From the NCBI GenBank assembly GCA_020724945.1, contig DYFX01000001.1, positions 1 through 47,943 on the forward strand: a stretch of 47,943 nt of DNA, given 5' to 3'. The translations under genes and the position numbers were made by a program. Origin of the DNA: Candidatus Paceibacter sp. GTDB taxonomy: Bacteria; Patescibacteriota; Patescibacteriia; SG8-24; DYFX01. The notes beneath the pieces are model-generated. The model worked only from the letters and a program-made list of their open reading frames with translations, was not told the origin of the DNA and ran no database searches. How positions within the stretch are numbered: the first letter of the stretch is position 1; every line of letters starts with the position of its first letter. This document shows, piece after piece, positions 1 to 9,110 of this stretch.

Positions 1-120
1 GGGGAGGTGGTCCGGCAGCACGGTGATCTCGCCCTCCATCGTGGGGACGGAGACCTGGCGGATCTTGGCGCGCACGGCGACGCGTTCCGGCGTCGTGAGT
101 TCGAAGTCGAGGAGTTTCAT
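1..120 (-). CDS. atpC: F1Fo ATP synthase epsilon subunit (N-terminal part, cut by window edge)
   Basis: Forty codons are visible, from the ATG at 120 to the left window edge. The protein begins MKLLDFELTTPERVAVRAKI and continues with VSVPTMEGEITVLPDH, the N-terminal beta-sandwich pattern of AtpC, the central-stalk subunit that couples and inhibits F1. It is the last gene of the ATPase operon and follows atpD. The 100-bp gap to atpD is filled by a palindromic repeat, the longest non-coding gap inside the F1 part of the operon. The C-terminal helical domain lies outside the window, so its completeness cannot be judged. Confidence 0.93.
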   Translation of the reverse strand, partial: MKLLDFELTTPERVAVRAKIRQVSVPTMEGEITVLPDHLP

Positions 121-128
121 ACTTTCAT

Positions 129-218
129 GTCATTCCGAGCGAGGCATTCCAGCCGAGCGGTAGGAATCGCTTTTTGAGAGGGATCCCTAACGCCCCGCAA
201 CGCGGGGCTCGGGATGAC
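129..218. repeat. Intergenic palindromic repeat, family A, copy 1
   Basis: A 90-bp hyphenated palindrome whose ends are GTCATTCCGAGC and GCTCGGGATGAC. Between them lie TAGGAATCGCTTTTT, GGGATCCCTAACG and a small GC hairpin. The same ends and the same core occur at 15964-16052 and 18285-18411; this copy is in the opposite orientation to those two. It fills the gap between atpD and atpC, so it must be transcribed with the operon. Confidence 0.85.
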
Positions 219-220
219 GG

Positions 221-1588
<1,368 letters not shown>

Positions 1589-1591
1589 ATT

Positions 1592-2494
1592 TTATGCGTT
1601 GGCGAGCGCGGCGCGCCCGGCGGAGATTTCCGCGATCTCTTGAGTGATGCCGGCCTGGCGGGCCTGGTTGAAGGTGAGGCGGAGGTCGTCGATCATGTCG
1701 GCGGCGGCGTCGGTGGCGTTCTTCATCGCCAGCATGCGGGCCGAGTGTTCCGAGGCGAGCGATTCGAGGACGGCCTGGTAGAGCTGGGCTTCCGCGACGC
1801 GGGGCAGGAGCTGGTCGAGGACGGTGCGCGGGTCCGGTTCGAAGAGGTATTCCTCGGCGGCCCTGGCGTTCGGGTGGACTTCCTTATGTCCCGTGATCTC
1901 GCCGAGCTCGCTGTCGCGCGTGAGCGGGAGCAGCGTCTTCACGCGGGGCTTCTGGAGGATCGACGAGACGAAGTCCGTGTAGATGACGGCGACTTCGCCG
2001 TACTCCCCTCCCGTGAAGCCGTTCCTGGCGAGCCGCGCCAGCGGGCGGACCTTCGTGGCCGGAGGGGCGCCGCCGGCGAGCACATCCCCGAACGAGGCCT
2101 TGAGGGGGAGCTTCCGGCGCCGCACCCAGGCTTCGCCGCGGCGGCCGATGGCGATGAAGTCCACCGAGCCCTGCGGGCGGGAACGGACGAACTCGGACGC
2201 CGCGCGGATCACCTGGGCGTTGAAGCCTCCGCAGAGGCCGCGGTCCGAGGTGACGAGGACGGCCAGCGCGCGGTCGGACGCCGACTTCTTGAGGAGCGGG
2301 TGCGTGTCCTCGCCCTTCCGCTCGAGCCGCGACACCAGGCTCCAGGCCATCTGCGCGTAGGGACGCGAAGCCAGCACGGCCTGGACGGCCCTGCGCATCT
2401 TCGAGGCCGCGACCAGTTCCATCGCCTTCGTGATCTTCTTGGTGTTCACGACGGACTTGATGCGGCGGTTGATGGCTTTCGTGTTGACTCCCAT
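1592..2494 (-). CDS. atpG: F1Fo ATP synthase gamma subunit
   Basis: The rotating central shaft of F1. The 300-aa protein has the two conserved ends that form the coiled coil: an N-terminal helix with ITKAMELVAASKMRRA, and a C-terminal helix with MKNATDAAADMIDDLRLTFNQARQ. Between them is the Rossmann-like domain containing the SDRGLCGGFN motif. Length is within the usual range of about 285-300. It lies 21 nt after atpA and 3 nt before atpD in the standard HAGDC order. Confidence 0.97.
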   Translation of the reverse strand: MGVNTKAINRRIKSVVNTKKITKAMELVAASKMRRAVQAVLASRPYAQMAWSLVSRLERKGEDTHPLLKKSASDRALAVLVTSDRGLCGGFNAQVIRAASEFVRSRPQGSVDFIAIGRRGEAWVRRRKLPLKASFGDVLAGGAPPATKVRPLARLARNGFTGGEYGEVAVIYTDFVSSILQKPRVKTLLPLTRDSELGEITGHKEVHPNARAAEEYLFEPDPRTVLDQLLPRVAEAQLYQAVLESLASEHSARMLAMKNATDAAADMIDDLRLTFNQARQAGITQEIAEISAGRAALANA

Positions 2495-2515
2495 GGCGCG
2501 CGTTCGGACGGTTCG

Positions 2516-4015
<1,500 letters not shown>

Positions 4016-4016
4016 A

Positions 4017-4412
4017 TCAGATGAGGGACTTTTTCAGGCGCTCGAGGCCGCCTTTGACGGAAGCGTCGAGCAGGATGTCGTCGTAGCGGATGACGGCGCC
4101 GGCGATGAGCGAGGGGTCGATCTCCCACTTCATCTCGACGGCGGCGTCGAGGGTCTTCTTGAACGCGGCGGCCAGCGACTTCTTGCGGTCGTCGGCGAGC
4201 TCCTCGGCGGAGGCGACGCGGACCTGGTGGACGCCTTCGGCCTCGCGGGCCTCGGCGTTGAACGCCTCCAGCACCTTCGGCGCGAGTTCCAGCTCGTGGC
4301 GGGAAGCGAGGATGGCGACGAACTTCTCGACGGCCTTCTTCGCGTCCTTCTCGCTCATGCCGCAGGTCGCCTGATAGAGGGCGCGTCCGTAATTCTCGGC
4401 GATGCGCGGCAT
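4017..4412 (-). CDS. atpH: F1Fo ATP synthase delta subunit (short form)
   Basis: Delta (OSCP-type) subunit linking the F1 head to the peripheral b stalk. Assignment rests on operon position between atpF and atpA plus recognisable ends: the N-terminal IAENYGRALYQAT and the C-terminal DPSLIAGAVIRYDDILLDASVKGGLERLKKSL, which matches the conserved 'P.liGG....g....D.Svk..L..l' pattern. At 131 aa it is well below the usual 170-185, so the N-terminal helical domain is reduced. The atpF stop is 1 nt upstream of its ATG. Confidence 0.9.
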   Translation of the reverse strand: MPRIAENYGRALYQATCGMSEKDAKKAVEKFVAILASRHELELAPKVLEAFNAEAREAEGVHQVRVASAEELADDRKKSLAAAFKKTLDAAVEMKWEIDPSLIAGAVIRYDDILLDASVKGGLERLKKSLI

Positions 4413-4413
4413 A

Positions 4414-4980
4414 TCAGGAATCGATGCGCTTGGCGGCCGCGTCGAGCAGGCCCTTCTTCTGGGCGTCGGTGAGCTTCTCTCCGAGCGCCTTGCCGGCGAT
4501 GAGCACCGCGAGCTCCGCGATCTCTGCGCGCGCGCCCTGCACCATCCTCTCCTTCTCGGCGGCGAGCGTGTCCTTGCCCTGCTGGACGAGCGCGGCGAGT
4601 TCCGCCTGCGTCTTGGCCTTCAGCTCCGCGCGCTGGGCTTCGGCGGCCTTCTGCGCCTCCTCGATGAGGCGCTGGGCTTCCTTGCGGGCGGCGAGGATGG
4701 CTTCCTCCGATGCCTGTTCCGCGCCGGACTTGGCGGCCGCGGCGGCTTCGGCGTCCTTCAGGCCCTTGTCGATCTTGGCCGTGCGGGCGTCGATGATCTT
4801 GAGGAGCGGCGTGTAGACCCACTTCCACATGATGAAGAGCACCACGCTGAAGTTGAGCAGCTGGGCGATGAAGAGCTTCCAGTTCACGCCGAGCGCGCCG
4901 AGGACGGATTCCTCGGTTTGGACGGTCGCGGCCGCTTCCGCGGCGGCGTGGACGATTTCGGGAGCGAAGGGGTTGAACAT
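4414..4980 (-). CDS. atpF: F1Fo ATP synthase b subunit
   Basis: Peripheral-stalk subunit, 188 aa from the ATG at 4980. One transmembrane segment (around LFIAQLLNFSVVLFIMW, residues 36-52) is followed by a long charged Ala/Glu/Lys/Arg helix that would form the right-handed coiled-coil stalk. The reading frame stays open upstream to 5049, but that extension runs through a palindromic repeat (4994-5062) and encodes non-conserved residues, so the start at MFNPFAPEIV is preferred. No clear Shine-Dalgarno precedes this ATG. Downstream, atpH starts 1 nt after its stop. Confidence 0.93.
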   Translation of the reverse strand: MFNPFAPEIVHAAAEAAATVQTEESVLGALGVNWKLFIAQLLNFSVVLFIMWKWVYTPLLKIIDARTAKIDKGLKDAEAAAAAKSGAEQASEEAILAARKEAQRLIEEAQKAAEAQRAELKAKTQAELAALVQQGKDTLAAEKERMVQGARAEIAELAVLIAGKALGEKLTDAQKKGLLDAAAKRIDS

Positions 4981-4993
4981 AGAGGTGATGGAT

Positions 4994-5062
4994 GTAGCCG
5001 CAAGGCTTGCCTTGCCCCGTGGATGGCGGGGACGCGACGGGCGGGGCAAGCCCCGCGGCTAC
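4994..5062. repeat. BIME-like palindromic repeat, family B, copy 1
   Basis: Two hairpin units face each other. The first is GTAGCCGC + AAGGC-TT-GCCTT + GCCCCG and the second is CGGGGCAAGCCCCGCGGCTAC, with about 20 bp between them. Related elements are at 19245-19307, 21902-21967 and 24802-24861. It sits in the atpE-atpF gap inside the ATPase operon, the only family B copy within an operon. Confidence 0.85.
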
Positions 5063-5079
5063 AGCCGCAGGGGTGTCGT

Positions 5080-5298
5080 TTACAGCGTGAAGACGACGAC
5101 CAGGGAGTAAATGGCGATGGCTTCCGCGAAGGCGGCGCCGAGGAGCATCGGGACGAACAGCTTGCCGGCGGCTTCCGGGTTGCGGCCGATGGATTCCATG
5201 GCCTTGCCGACGAGCGTGCCGATGGCGAGGGCCGGGCCGACGCCGCCGATGGCGATGGTCGCGCCCTTCACGAGGATGCGCATGCTTTCTGCGTCCAT
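5080..5298 (-). CDS. atpE: F1Fo ATP synthase c subunit (rotor ring)
   Basis: A 72-aa hairpin of two transmembrane helices forming the proton-carrying c-ring. The polar loop RNPE is at residues 39-42 and the ion-carrying carboxylate is Glu59 in GAAFAEAIAIYSLVV. The residues around Glu59 (A60, I61, A62, I63, Y64) lack the hydroxyl/Gln set of Na+-binding rings, so proton coupling is inferred. The first helix carries GGVGPALAIG rather than a long GxGxGxG run. A 114-nt structured gap separates it from atpB. Confidence 0.97.
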   Translation of the reverse strand: MDAESMRILVKGATIAIGGVGPALAIGTLVGKAMESIGRNPEAAGKLFVPMLLGAAFAEAIAIYSLVVVFTL

Positions 5299-5362
5299 AA
5301 GGTAGGTGCGTGGATCTCCGGGTGGGCGTGGAGGGGGGTTTAACGCCGCCGTACCGATCCTG

Positions 5363-5416
5363 CTAAGAGTGAGAGTTCGGACCCCGAGGTCTCGGGAGCC
5401 GAAGGCCTCCTCTTAG
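5363..5416 (-). other. Possible structured RNA element between atpB and atpE
   Basis: On the transcribed strand CTAAGAG (5416-5410) can pair with CTCTTAG (5369-5363). The closed stem encloses two further hairpins, one with a GCC-TTC-GGC core and one with a CCCGA...TCGGG stem, giving a three-way-junction shape. The atpB stop codon lies in the 5' arm. Position just ahead of the c-subunit gene, whose product is needed in the highest copy number, suggests a role in message processing, stability or translation; that role is inference only. Confidence 0.4.
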
Positions 5417-6294
5417 GAAGCGTTCGCGCCCTGCGGCGCGAGCCGATGCTCGTCCCCGAGGCCGTGCGCCTCGCCGAGCTCGTCTTCGCGGTGTTCCTCC
5501 TCGTGGCCGTGGGGCTTCTCGGAGAGGATGGTCAGGTAGACGAGCGCCAGCATGGCGAAGACGGTGGCCTGGACCGTGCCGACGATGAGTTCCAGGAAGG
5601 TGAACGGCAGCGGCACGCCGTATGCCACGAGCGCGTACATCACGGTGATGAGCACCTCGCCGGCGAAGATGTTGCCGAAGAGACGCAGCGAGAGCGAGAC
5701 GACCTTGGCGATCTCGGCGAAGAACTCGATGACGCCGACGAGCATCTCGACCAGCGCGACCACGATGTCCATCGGCTTCTTGCGGAGCGACTTGAAGAAG
5801 GTGCCGAGCGCGATGAACTTGTTCCAGTGCGCGAAGAACCCGATCGTGATGATGCCGACCAGGTGCGAGGTGATGACGGTGAGGAGCGCCATCGCCAGCG
5901 TGAGGTTCAGGTCCGCGTTGGCGGGGCGGAAGATGGGGGCGTTCTCGATGTGGCCGTGGAGCTCGATGGTGCGCCAGAGGGAGCCGACGCCGGGCATGAC
6001 GCCCATCCAGTTGCAGACCAGGATGAAGAGGAAGAGCGTGCCCACGAGCGGCAGGAACTTCTTCGACTTCGCGCGGTCGTTCGTGACCTGGTCGACATAG
6101 CCGAGCATGAACTCGATGAGCCCTTCGACGGCAGACTGGAAGCGCCCCGGAGCGCCGCTCGTGAGCGAGCGCTTCACGAGGTACGCGATCACGGCGAACA
6201 CCGCGACCGCGAGCCAGGCGTTGATGAGCGAGTTCGTGATCGGGAAGCTCCCGATATGGAAGATGGGTTCGGCGGCGATCGGCGGGATCGTCAT
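5413..6294 (-). CDS. atpB: F1Fo ATP synthase a subunit
   Basis: Membrane stator subunit forming the proton half-channels. From the ATG at 6294 the protein is 293 aa with several hydrophobic helices. The essential arginine is R204 in SLSLRLFGNIFAGE, and the conserved RPANADLNLT stretch is at 123-132. The frame is open further upstream but that part lies over the preceding gene and is not conserved. The start overlaps the upstream AtpZ/I-like stop by 4 nt (ATGA). The last ~34 residues form an unusual hydrophilic tail rich in His, Glu and Asp (PHGHEEEHREDELGEAHG). Confidence 0.96.
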   Translation of the reverse strand: MTIPPIAAEPIFHIGSFPITNSLINAWLAVAVFAVIAYLVKRSLTSGAPGRFQSAVEGLIEFMLGYVDQVTNDRAKSKKFLPLVGTLFLFILVCNWMGVMPGVGSLWRTIELHGHIENAPIFRPANADLNLTLAMALLTVITSHLVGIITIGFFAHWNKFIALGTFFKSLRKKPMDIVVALVEMLVGVIEFFAEIAKVVSLSLRLFGNIFAGEVLITVMYALVAYGVPLPFTFLELIVGTVQATVFAMLALVYLTILSEKPHGHEEEHREDELGEAHGLGDEHRLAPQGANAS

Positions 6295-6545
6295 GGCTTC
6301 TTGTTGATGAGTTCCTGGTAGGACTTGCCGTAGGCGACGGCTTTCTTCCGGATCAGCGCGACGGTGAGGACGAAGGCGAGGGCGAGGAAGGAGAGCGTGG
6401 CGTAGGGCTTGGTGCCCCATGCCGCATCGAGCTTCGCGCCGAGGACGGAGGCGATGACCGCCGGGATGGCGATGGTCGCGCCGAAGTCCGCCAGCACGCG
6501 CAGACCGAGCAGGTAGTACGCGTTGTCGGACCCGTTTTTCCCCAT
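6291..6545 (-). CDS. AtpZ/AtpI-like two-helix membrane protein, first gene of the ATPase operon
   Basis: An 84-aa protein starting MGKNGSDNAYYLLGLRVLAD with two hydrophobic segments separated by a short charged link (GAKLDAAWGTKPY), and a basic C-terminus KSYQELINKKP. Size, topology and position immediately before atpB match the AtpZ/AtpI family of ATPase assembly or ion-transport accessory proteins. Its stop overlaps atpB by 4 nt, so the two are translationally coupled. The upstream in-frame extension to 6596 is rejected because it runs back over the operon promoter at 6568-6596. Confidence 0.75.
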   Translation of the reverse strand: MGKNGSDNAYYLLGLRVLADFGATIAIPAVIASVLGAKLDAAWGTKPYATLSFLALAFVLTVALIRKKAVAYGKSYQELINKKP

Positions 6546-6567
6546 AACCTCGGCAAAAGACGCGCGT

Positions 6568-6596
6568 ACTTTACGGGAACACCCGGCTATCGTCAA
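6568..6596 (-). promoter_or_regulatory. Promoter of the ATP synthase operon
   Basis: TTGACG (6596-6591), a 17-nt spacer and TAAAGT (6573-6568) on the minus strand. The expected start near 6561 gives a leader of about 16 nt before the ATG at 6545, with GAGG close to the start codon. It lies just downstream of the terminator of the preceding gene. Confidence 0.75.
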
Positions 6597-6635
6597 CGGT
6601 GGACGATTTTATTTCGCTGACATCAGCCAAATAAA

Positions 6636-6660
6636 CAAAAAATCGGCCCTTCAGGCCGGT
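6636..6660 (-). terminator. Rho-independent terminator of the 95-aa AtpZ/I-like gene
   Basis: On the minus strand CGGCC-TGAAG-GGCCG is followed by ATTTTTTG. It separates the upstream AtpZ/I-like gene from the ATPase operon, so the two are probably distinct transcription units. Confidence 0.75.
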
Positions 6661-6666
6661 CCCTTT

Positions 6667-6954
6667 CTAACCCGGGGGCGTATCCCCGGGTGGCGGTCCG
6701 CGTTCTTGGTCGCGCGTCAGTTCGTCATACCGGTCGGCGTATCCGGCGGCTTTGATCGAGACGGCGGCCATCGAGAGGAAGAACGAGGCGAGCAGCGCGA
6801 CGACGGTCAGCGTCGGTCCGGTGTCGAACCGGAGGTCGAGCTTCCTTCCCAGGAACAGGAAGACCATCGCTGGGACGGCGATGAGGCCGCCGATCTCTCC
6901 GGTGATGCGCAGCGCGAACGCCGTCAATCGTTTGTGGTCTTCCGAGTTGCTCAT
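6667..6954 (-). CDS. Second AtpZ/AtpI-like two-helix membrane protein
   Basis: A 95-aa protein starting MSNSEDHKRLTAFALRITGE. It has two hydrophobic helices around LIAVPAMVFLFLGRKLD and TVVALLASFFLSMAAVSIK, and ends in a hydrophilic Pro/Gly-rich tail. The first helix plus 'GRKLDLRFDTGP' is laid out exactly like the neighbouring 84-aa protein (GAKLDAAWGTKP), so the two look like paralogues. It has its own promoter (6983-7011) and terminator (6636-6660). A role in ATPase assembly is inferred from family resemblance and position. Confidence 0.65.
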   Translation of the reverse strand: MSNSEDHKRLTAFALRITGEIGGLIAVPAMVFLFLGRKLDLRFDTGPTLTVVALLASFFLSMAAVSIKAAGYADRYDELTRDQERGPPPGDTPPG

Positions 6955-6982
6955 ATGCGAGGGTCTTCGACCTCGAACAAGC

Positions 6983-7011
6983 AATCTAGACGCTTTCAAC
7001 GCCGTCGTCAA
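6983..7011 (-). promoter_or_regulatory. Promoter of the 95-aa AtpZ/I-like gene
   Basis: TTGACG (7011-7006), 17-nt spacer, TAGATT (6988-6983) on the minus strand. A start near 6976 gives a leader of about 22 nt containing GAGG. Confidence 0.65.
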
Positions 7012-7023
7012 GGGTATGATACG

Positions 7024-7043
7024 AAAAATGGCTGAAATCAGCC
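7024..7043 (-). terminator. Terminator of the tatD transcription unit
   Basis: GGCTG-ATTT-CAGCC followed by ATTTTTCG on the minus strand. The tatD stop codon TGA is part of the 5' arm, an economical arrangement repeated at several terminators in this window. Confidence 0.65.
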
Positions 7044-7925
7044 ATTCGCCATCCTGCGGAACAGTCTCCGCGCGTTCGCGGTCGTGGCGGCGGCGACCTC
7101 GTCGAAGCCGATGCCTTTGAGCTCGGCGACTTTCTCCGCGACGATCTTCACATGCGCCGGCGTGTTGCGTTCGCCGCGGTGCGGCACCGGCGTGAGATAG
7201 GGCGCGTCGGTCTCGACGACGATCTTGTCGAGCGGCGCCCACTTCACGACATCCGTCAGGAGCTCCTTGCCCTCCTTCACGTCGGACTTGCGCGGCGGAT
7301 ATGTGATGCTGCCGCCGAAGGCCAGCATGAAGCCCAGCGCGAGATACCGTTCGGCGTCGCGTTTCGTGCCGGTGAAGCAGTGGATCAGGCCGCGGATCGG
7401 CGCGCCGTCCTCATGCGGACCCCAGATCTTCTCGATGAGCGCGATCTGGTCGTCGTGCGCGTCGCGGCAATGGATCACGACAGGAAGATCGGCGGCGATG
7501 GCGAGGCGCGCGCCGGCTTCGAAGGCGGACGATTCGCGTTCCTTCATCTCTTCCGGAGACACGCCCTCGTATTCGTAATGATAGTCCAAGCCCATCTCCC
7601 CCACCGCCACGACTTTCGGGTGCTTCAAGAGCTCCCCGTAGTAGGCGGGATCGAACGATTCGTTCCGCGACTTGAACTGCACCTCGCCCTCGTCATGATA
7701 GCCGGCGAAGATGTGCGAAGGATGCAATCCGACCGTCGCCCAGACGCCGTCGTAGCGTTCGGCCAGCTTGATGCCGTTCGCGCTCGTGTCTTTCTGGGTC
7801 CCGATCGTCACCATCTGCACGCCTTTCGAAAGGCAATCACGGACGACATCATCCATGTCGTCCTTATAGGCGTTGAAGTGCACATGGCAGTGGGTGTCGA
7901 TCAGCATGGCTTCATCCGTTCCCAT
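7038..7925 (-). CDS. tatD: TatD-family metal-dependent deoxyribonuclease
   Basis: TIM-barrel metallohydrolase with 3'-5' exonuclease/deoxyribonuclease activity in characterised members. Metal-site motifs appear in order: DTHCHVHF near the N-terminus, GEMGLDYHY, VIHCRDAHDD, LIHCFTGT and the C-terminal VETDAPYLTP. About 295 aa from the ATG at 7925; an internal ATG at 7907 (MLIDTHCHVHF) would match the usual family start even better. The 7925 start is supported by a TGATG overlap with the preceding gene. It is the last gene of the six-gene unit that begins at 10984. Confidence 0.93.
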   Translation of the reverse strand: MGTDEAMLIDTHCHVHFNAYKDDMDDVVRDCLSKGVQMVTIGTQKDTSANGIKLAERYDGVWATVGLHPSHIFAGYHDEGEVQFKSRNESFDPAYYGELLKHPKVVAVGEMGLDYHYEYEGVSPEEMKERESSAFEAGARLAIAADLPVVIHCRDAHDDQIALIEKIWGPHEDGAPIRGLIHCFTGTKRDAERYLALGFMLAFGGSITYPPRKSDVKEGKELLTDVVKWAPLDKIVVETDAPYLTPVPHRGERNTPAHVKIVAEKVAELKGIGFDEVAAATTANARRLFRRMANG

Positions 7926-8410
7926 CAACCGCCGTCCTTCCGTTTCTCGCGTTCGCGTTTGCGGCGTTCGGCCGGCGTCAGGTCCTTTTCGGCGACGATC
8001 TTCGCGACCGGCGCGATATGTTCGACCATTTTCGCGACCGGCGCGACGGGAATGGCATGATCGATGACGGCGGTCGTGACGACTTCCTCGACGATGTCGT
8101 CCAGGATGCCGCCTTCCGAAGCCTTCTTCCGGAGCGCTTCGTAGCGCCCCTGGATGGCGTCGGCTTCGTCCTCGATGGCCTTGAGTTCCTCCTGCTCTTC
8201 CCGGGTGAGATGGCCTTCCTGGCGTCCGGCTTGCAAGCGCGCCTCATGGACGGCCTTGATCGCCTCCTCGGATTCGGCTTTCGCCACGGCGAGCTCGGCC
8301 TTGAAGGCGCGGCTGCGTTCGCCGAAGAGGTCGACGCCGGCTTCCCGCTCGGGCGTGCGCTTCTTTTCCTGTTCCGCGGACGGATCGCGGCGCTCGAAGG
8401 GCTTCGCCAT
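7925..8410 (-). CDS. Uncharacterised highly charged 161-aa protein
   Basis: No family recognised. The protein is very rich in Glu, Lys, Arg and Ala and mostly helical by composition. Residues ~35-105 look like a coiled coil (SEEAIKAVHEARLQ, EEQEELKAIEDEADAIQ). A central hydrophobic stretch (LDDIVEEVVTTAVIDHAIPVAPVAKMV) precedes a basic tail KREREKRKDGG. It shares the short motif RSRAFKA with the 61-aa protein encoded just upstream. The stop overlaps the tatD start (TGATG), and the gap to the 61-aa gene is only 4 nt, so it is clearly part of the same operon. Confidence 0.8.
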   Translation of the reverse strand: MAKPFERRDPSAEQEKKRTPEREAGVDLFGERSRAFKAELAVAKAESEEAIKAVHEARLQAGRQEGHLTREEQEELKAIEDEADAIQGRYEALRKKASEGGILDDIVEEVVTTAVIDHAIPVAPVAKMVEHIAPVAKIVAEKDLTPAERRKREREKRKDGG

Positions 8411-8414
8411 AGCT

Positions 8415-8600
8415 TCAACCGAGGCCGAGCTGGCGGCGCAGCTTGGCGATCATCCCCTCGTCGCGGCGCTTCCCGACGGCGGCCTTAAAGGCGCGGCTTC
8501 GGCTCACGAGCGCGCGCATGTCGGCGCGAAGGCTACGGAGTTCGGCCTGCATGCCCAGGAGCTGCGCTTCGGACAGCGGCAAGGCGGCGGCGATGCTCAT
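8415..8600 (-). CDS. Small uncharacterised protein, 61 aa
   Basis: Starts MSIAAALPLSEAQLLGMQAE and continues as an amphipathic, Arg/Lys/Ala/Leu-rich helix ending KLRRQLGLG. The ATG overlaps the stop of the CvpA-like gene by 4 nt (ATGA), and the next gene follows after 4 nt. That overlap on both sides is the main evidence that it is a real gene. No domain recognised; the motif SRSRAFKAA recurs in the 161-aa neighbour. A longer open frame upstream of this ATG is antisense-like noise within the CvpA gene. Confidence 0.7.
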   Translation of the reverse strand: MSIAAALPLSEAQLLGMQAELRSLRADMRALVSRSRAFKAAVGKRRDEGMIAKLRRQLGLG

Positions 8601-9109
8601 ATCACGGCCTGGATCTGCCGGACGGCGCGCGGCAGGAGCGGGGCGAAGAGGCCGAAGGCGTGCAGGAGCCAGATGCCGACATGCGAGGCGGCCAGGATCG
8701 AGCCGAACGAGGCGCTGACGGGATAGCGCGCGGCGATGTAGAGCGCGCCGCCGACCACCATGATGCCTTCGAGGAAGCCGAGCAGGCCGCCCAAGAGCGC
8801 GTTGAAGGTCTTGAGGAACGGGATGACCGCCGCGATCTTGAAGATCTTCTCGATGATCCAGAAGACCAGGCCGATCAGGCGGTTCACCAGGATGAGCAGG
8901 ACGAGGAACATCACGACGCGCGCGAGGTTCTCGTTGCCGAAGAAGATGCCGGCGGTCGCTTGGCCCCAGGCGTCGTAGTAGCGGCCGGCCACGAGGACCG
9001 ACAGCACCATGCCGACGAGGCCGCCCAGGGCGTGGATGAAACCGAACCACAGCCCCGCCAAGGTGAAGGCGAAGACGCCGAGGACGAGGATGAGGTCGAA
9101 GAAGGTCAT
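8597..9109 (-). CDS. CvpA-family integral membrane protein
   Basis: A 170-aa protein with about four transmembrane segments, starting MTFFDLILVLGVFAFTLAGLWFGF. The first helix with its D, the following G-F-x-x-G-L pattern and the LVNRLIGLVFWIIEKI block match the colicin-V-production (CvpA) family. Family members are linked to envelope integrity and to secretion of small toxins, but their biochemical role is unclear. It starts 1 nt after the 566-aa gene and overlaps the 61-aa gene, so its partners in the operon may define a shared envelope function. Confidence 0.8.
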   Translation of the reverse strand: MTFFDLILVLGVFAFTLAGLWFGFIHALGGLVGMVLSVLVAGRYYDAWGQATAGIFFGNENLARVVMFLVLLILVNRLIGLVFWIIEKIFKIAAVIPFLKTFNALLGGLLGFLEGIMVVGGALYIAARYPVSASFGSILAASHVGIWLLHAFGLFAPLLPRAVRQIQAVI

Positions 9110-9110
9110 G

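Noticed and set aside
4981..5049. N-terminal extension of atpF up to 5049
   Set aside because: It is translated palindromic repeat; homologues begin at MFNPF-like sequence.
6295..6420. 42-residue N-terminal extension of atpB
   Set aside because: It overlaps the coding region of the upstream AtpZ/I-like gene and is Arg/His/Pro-rich noise.
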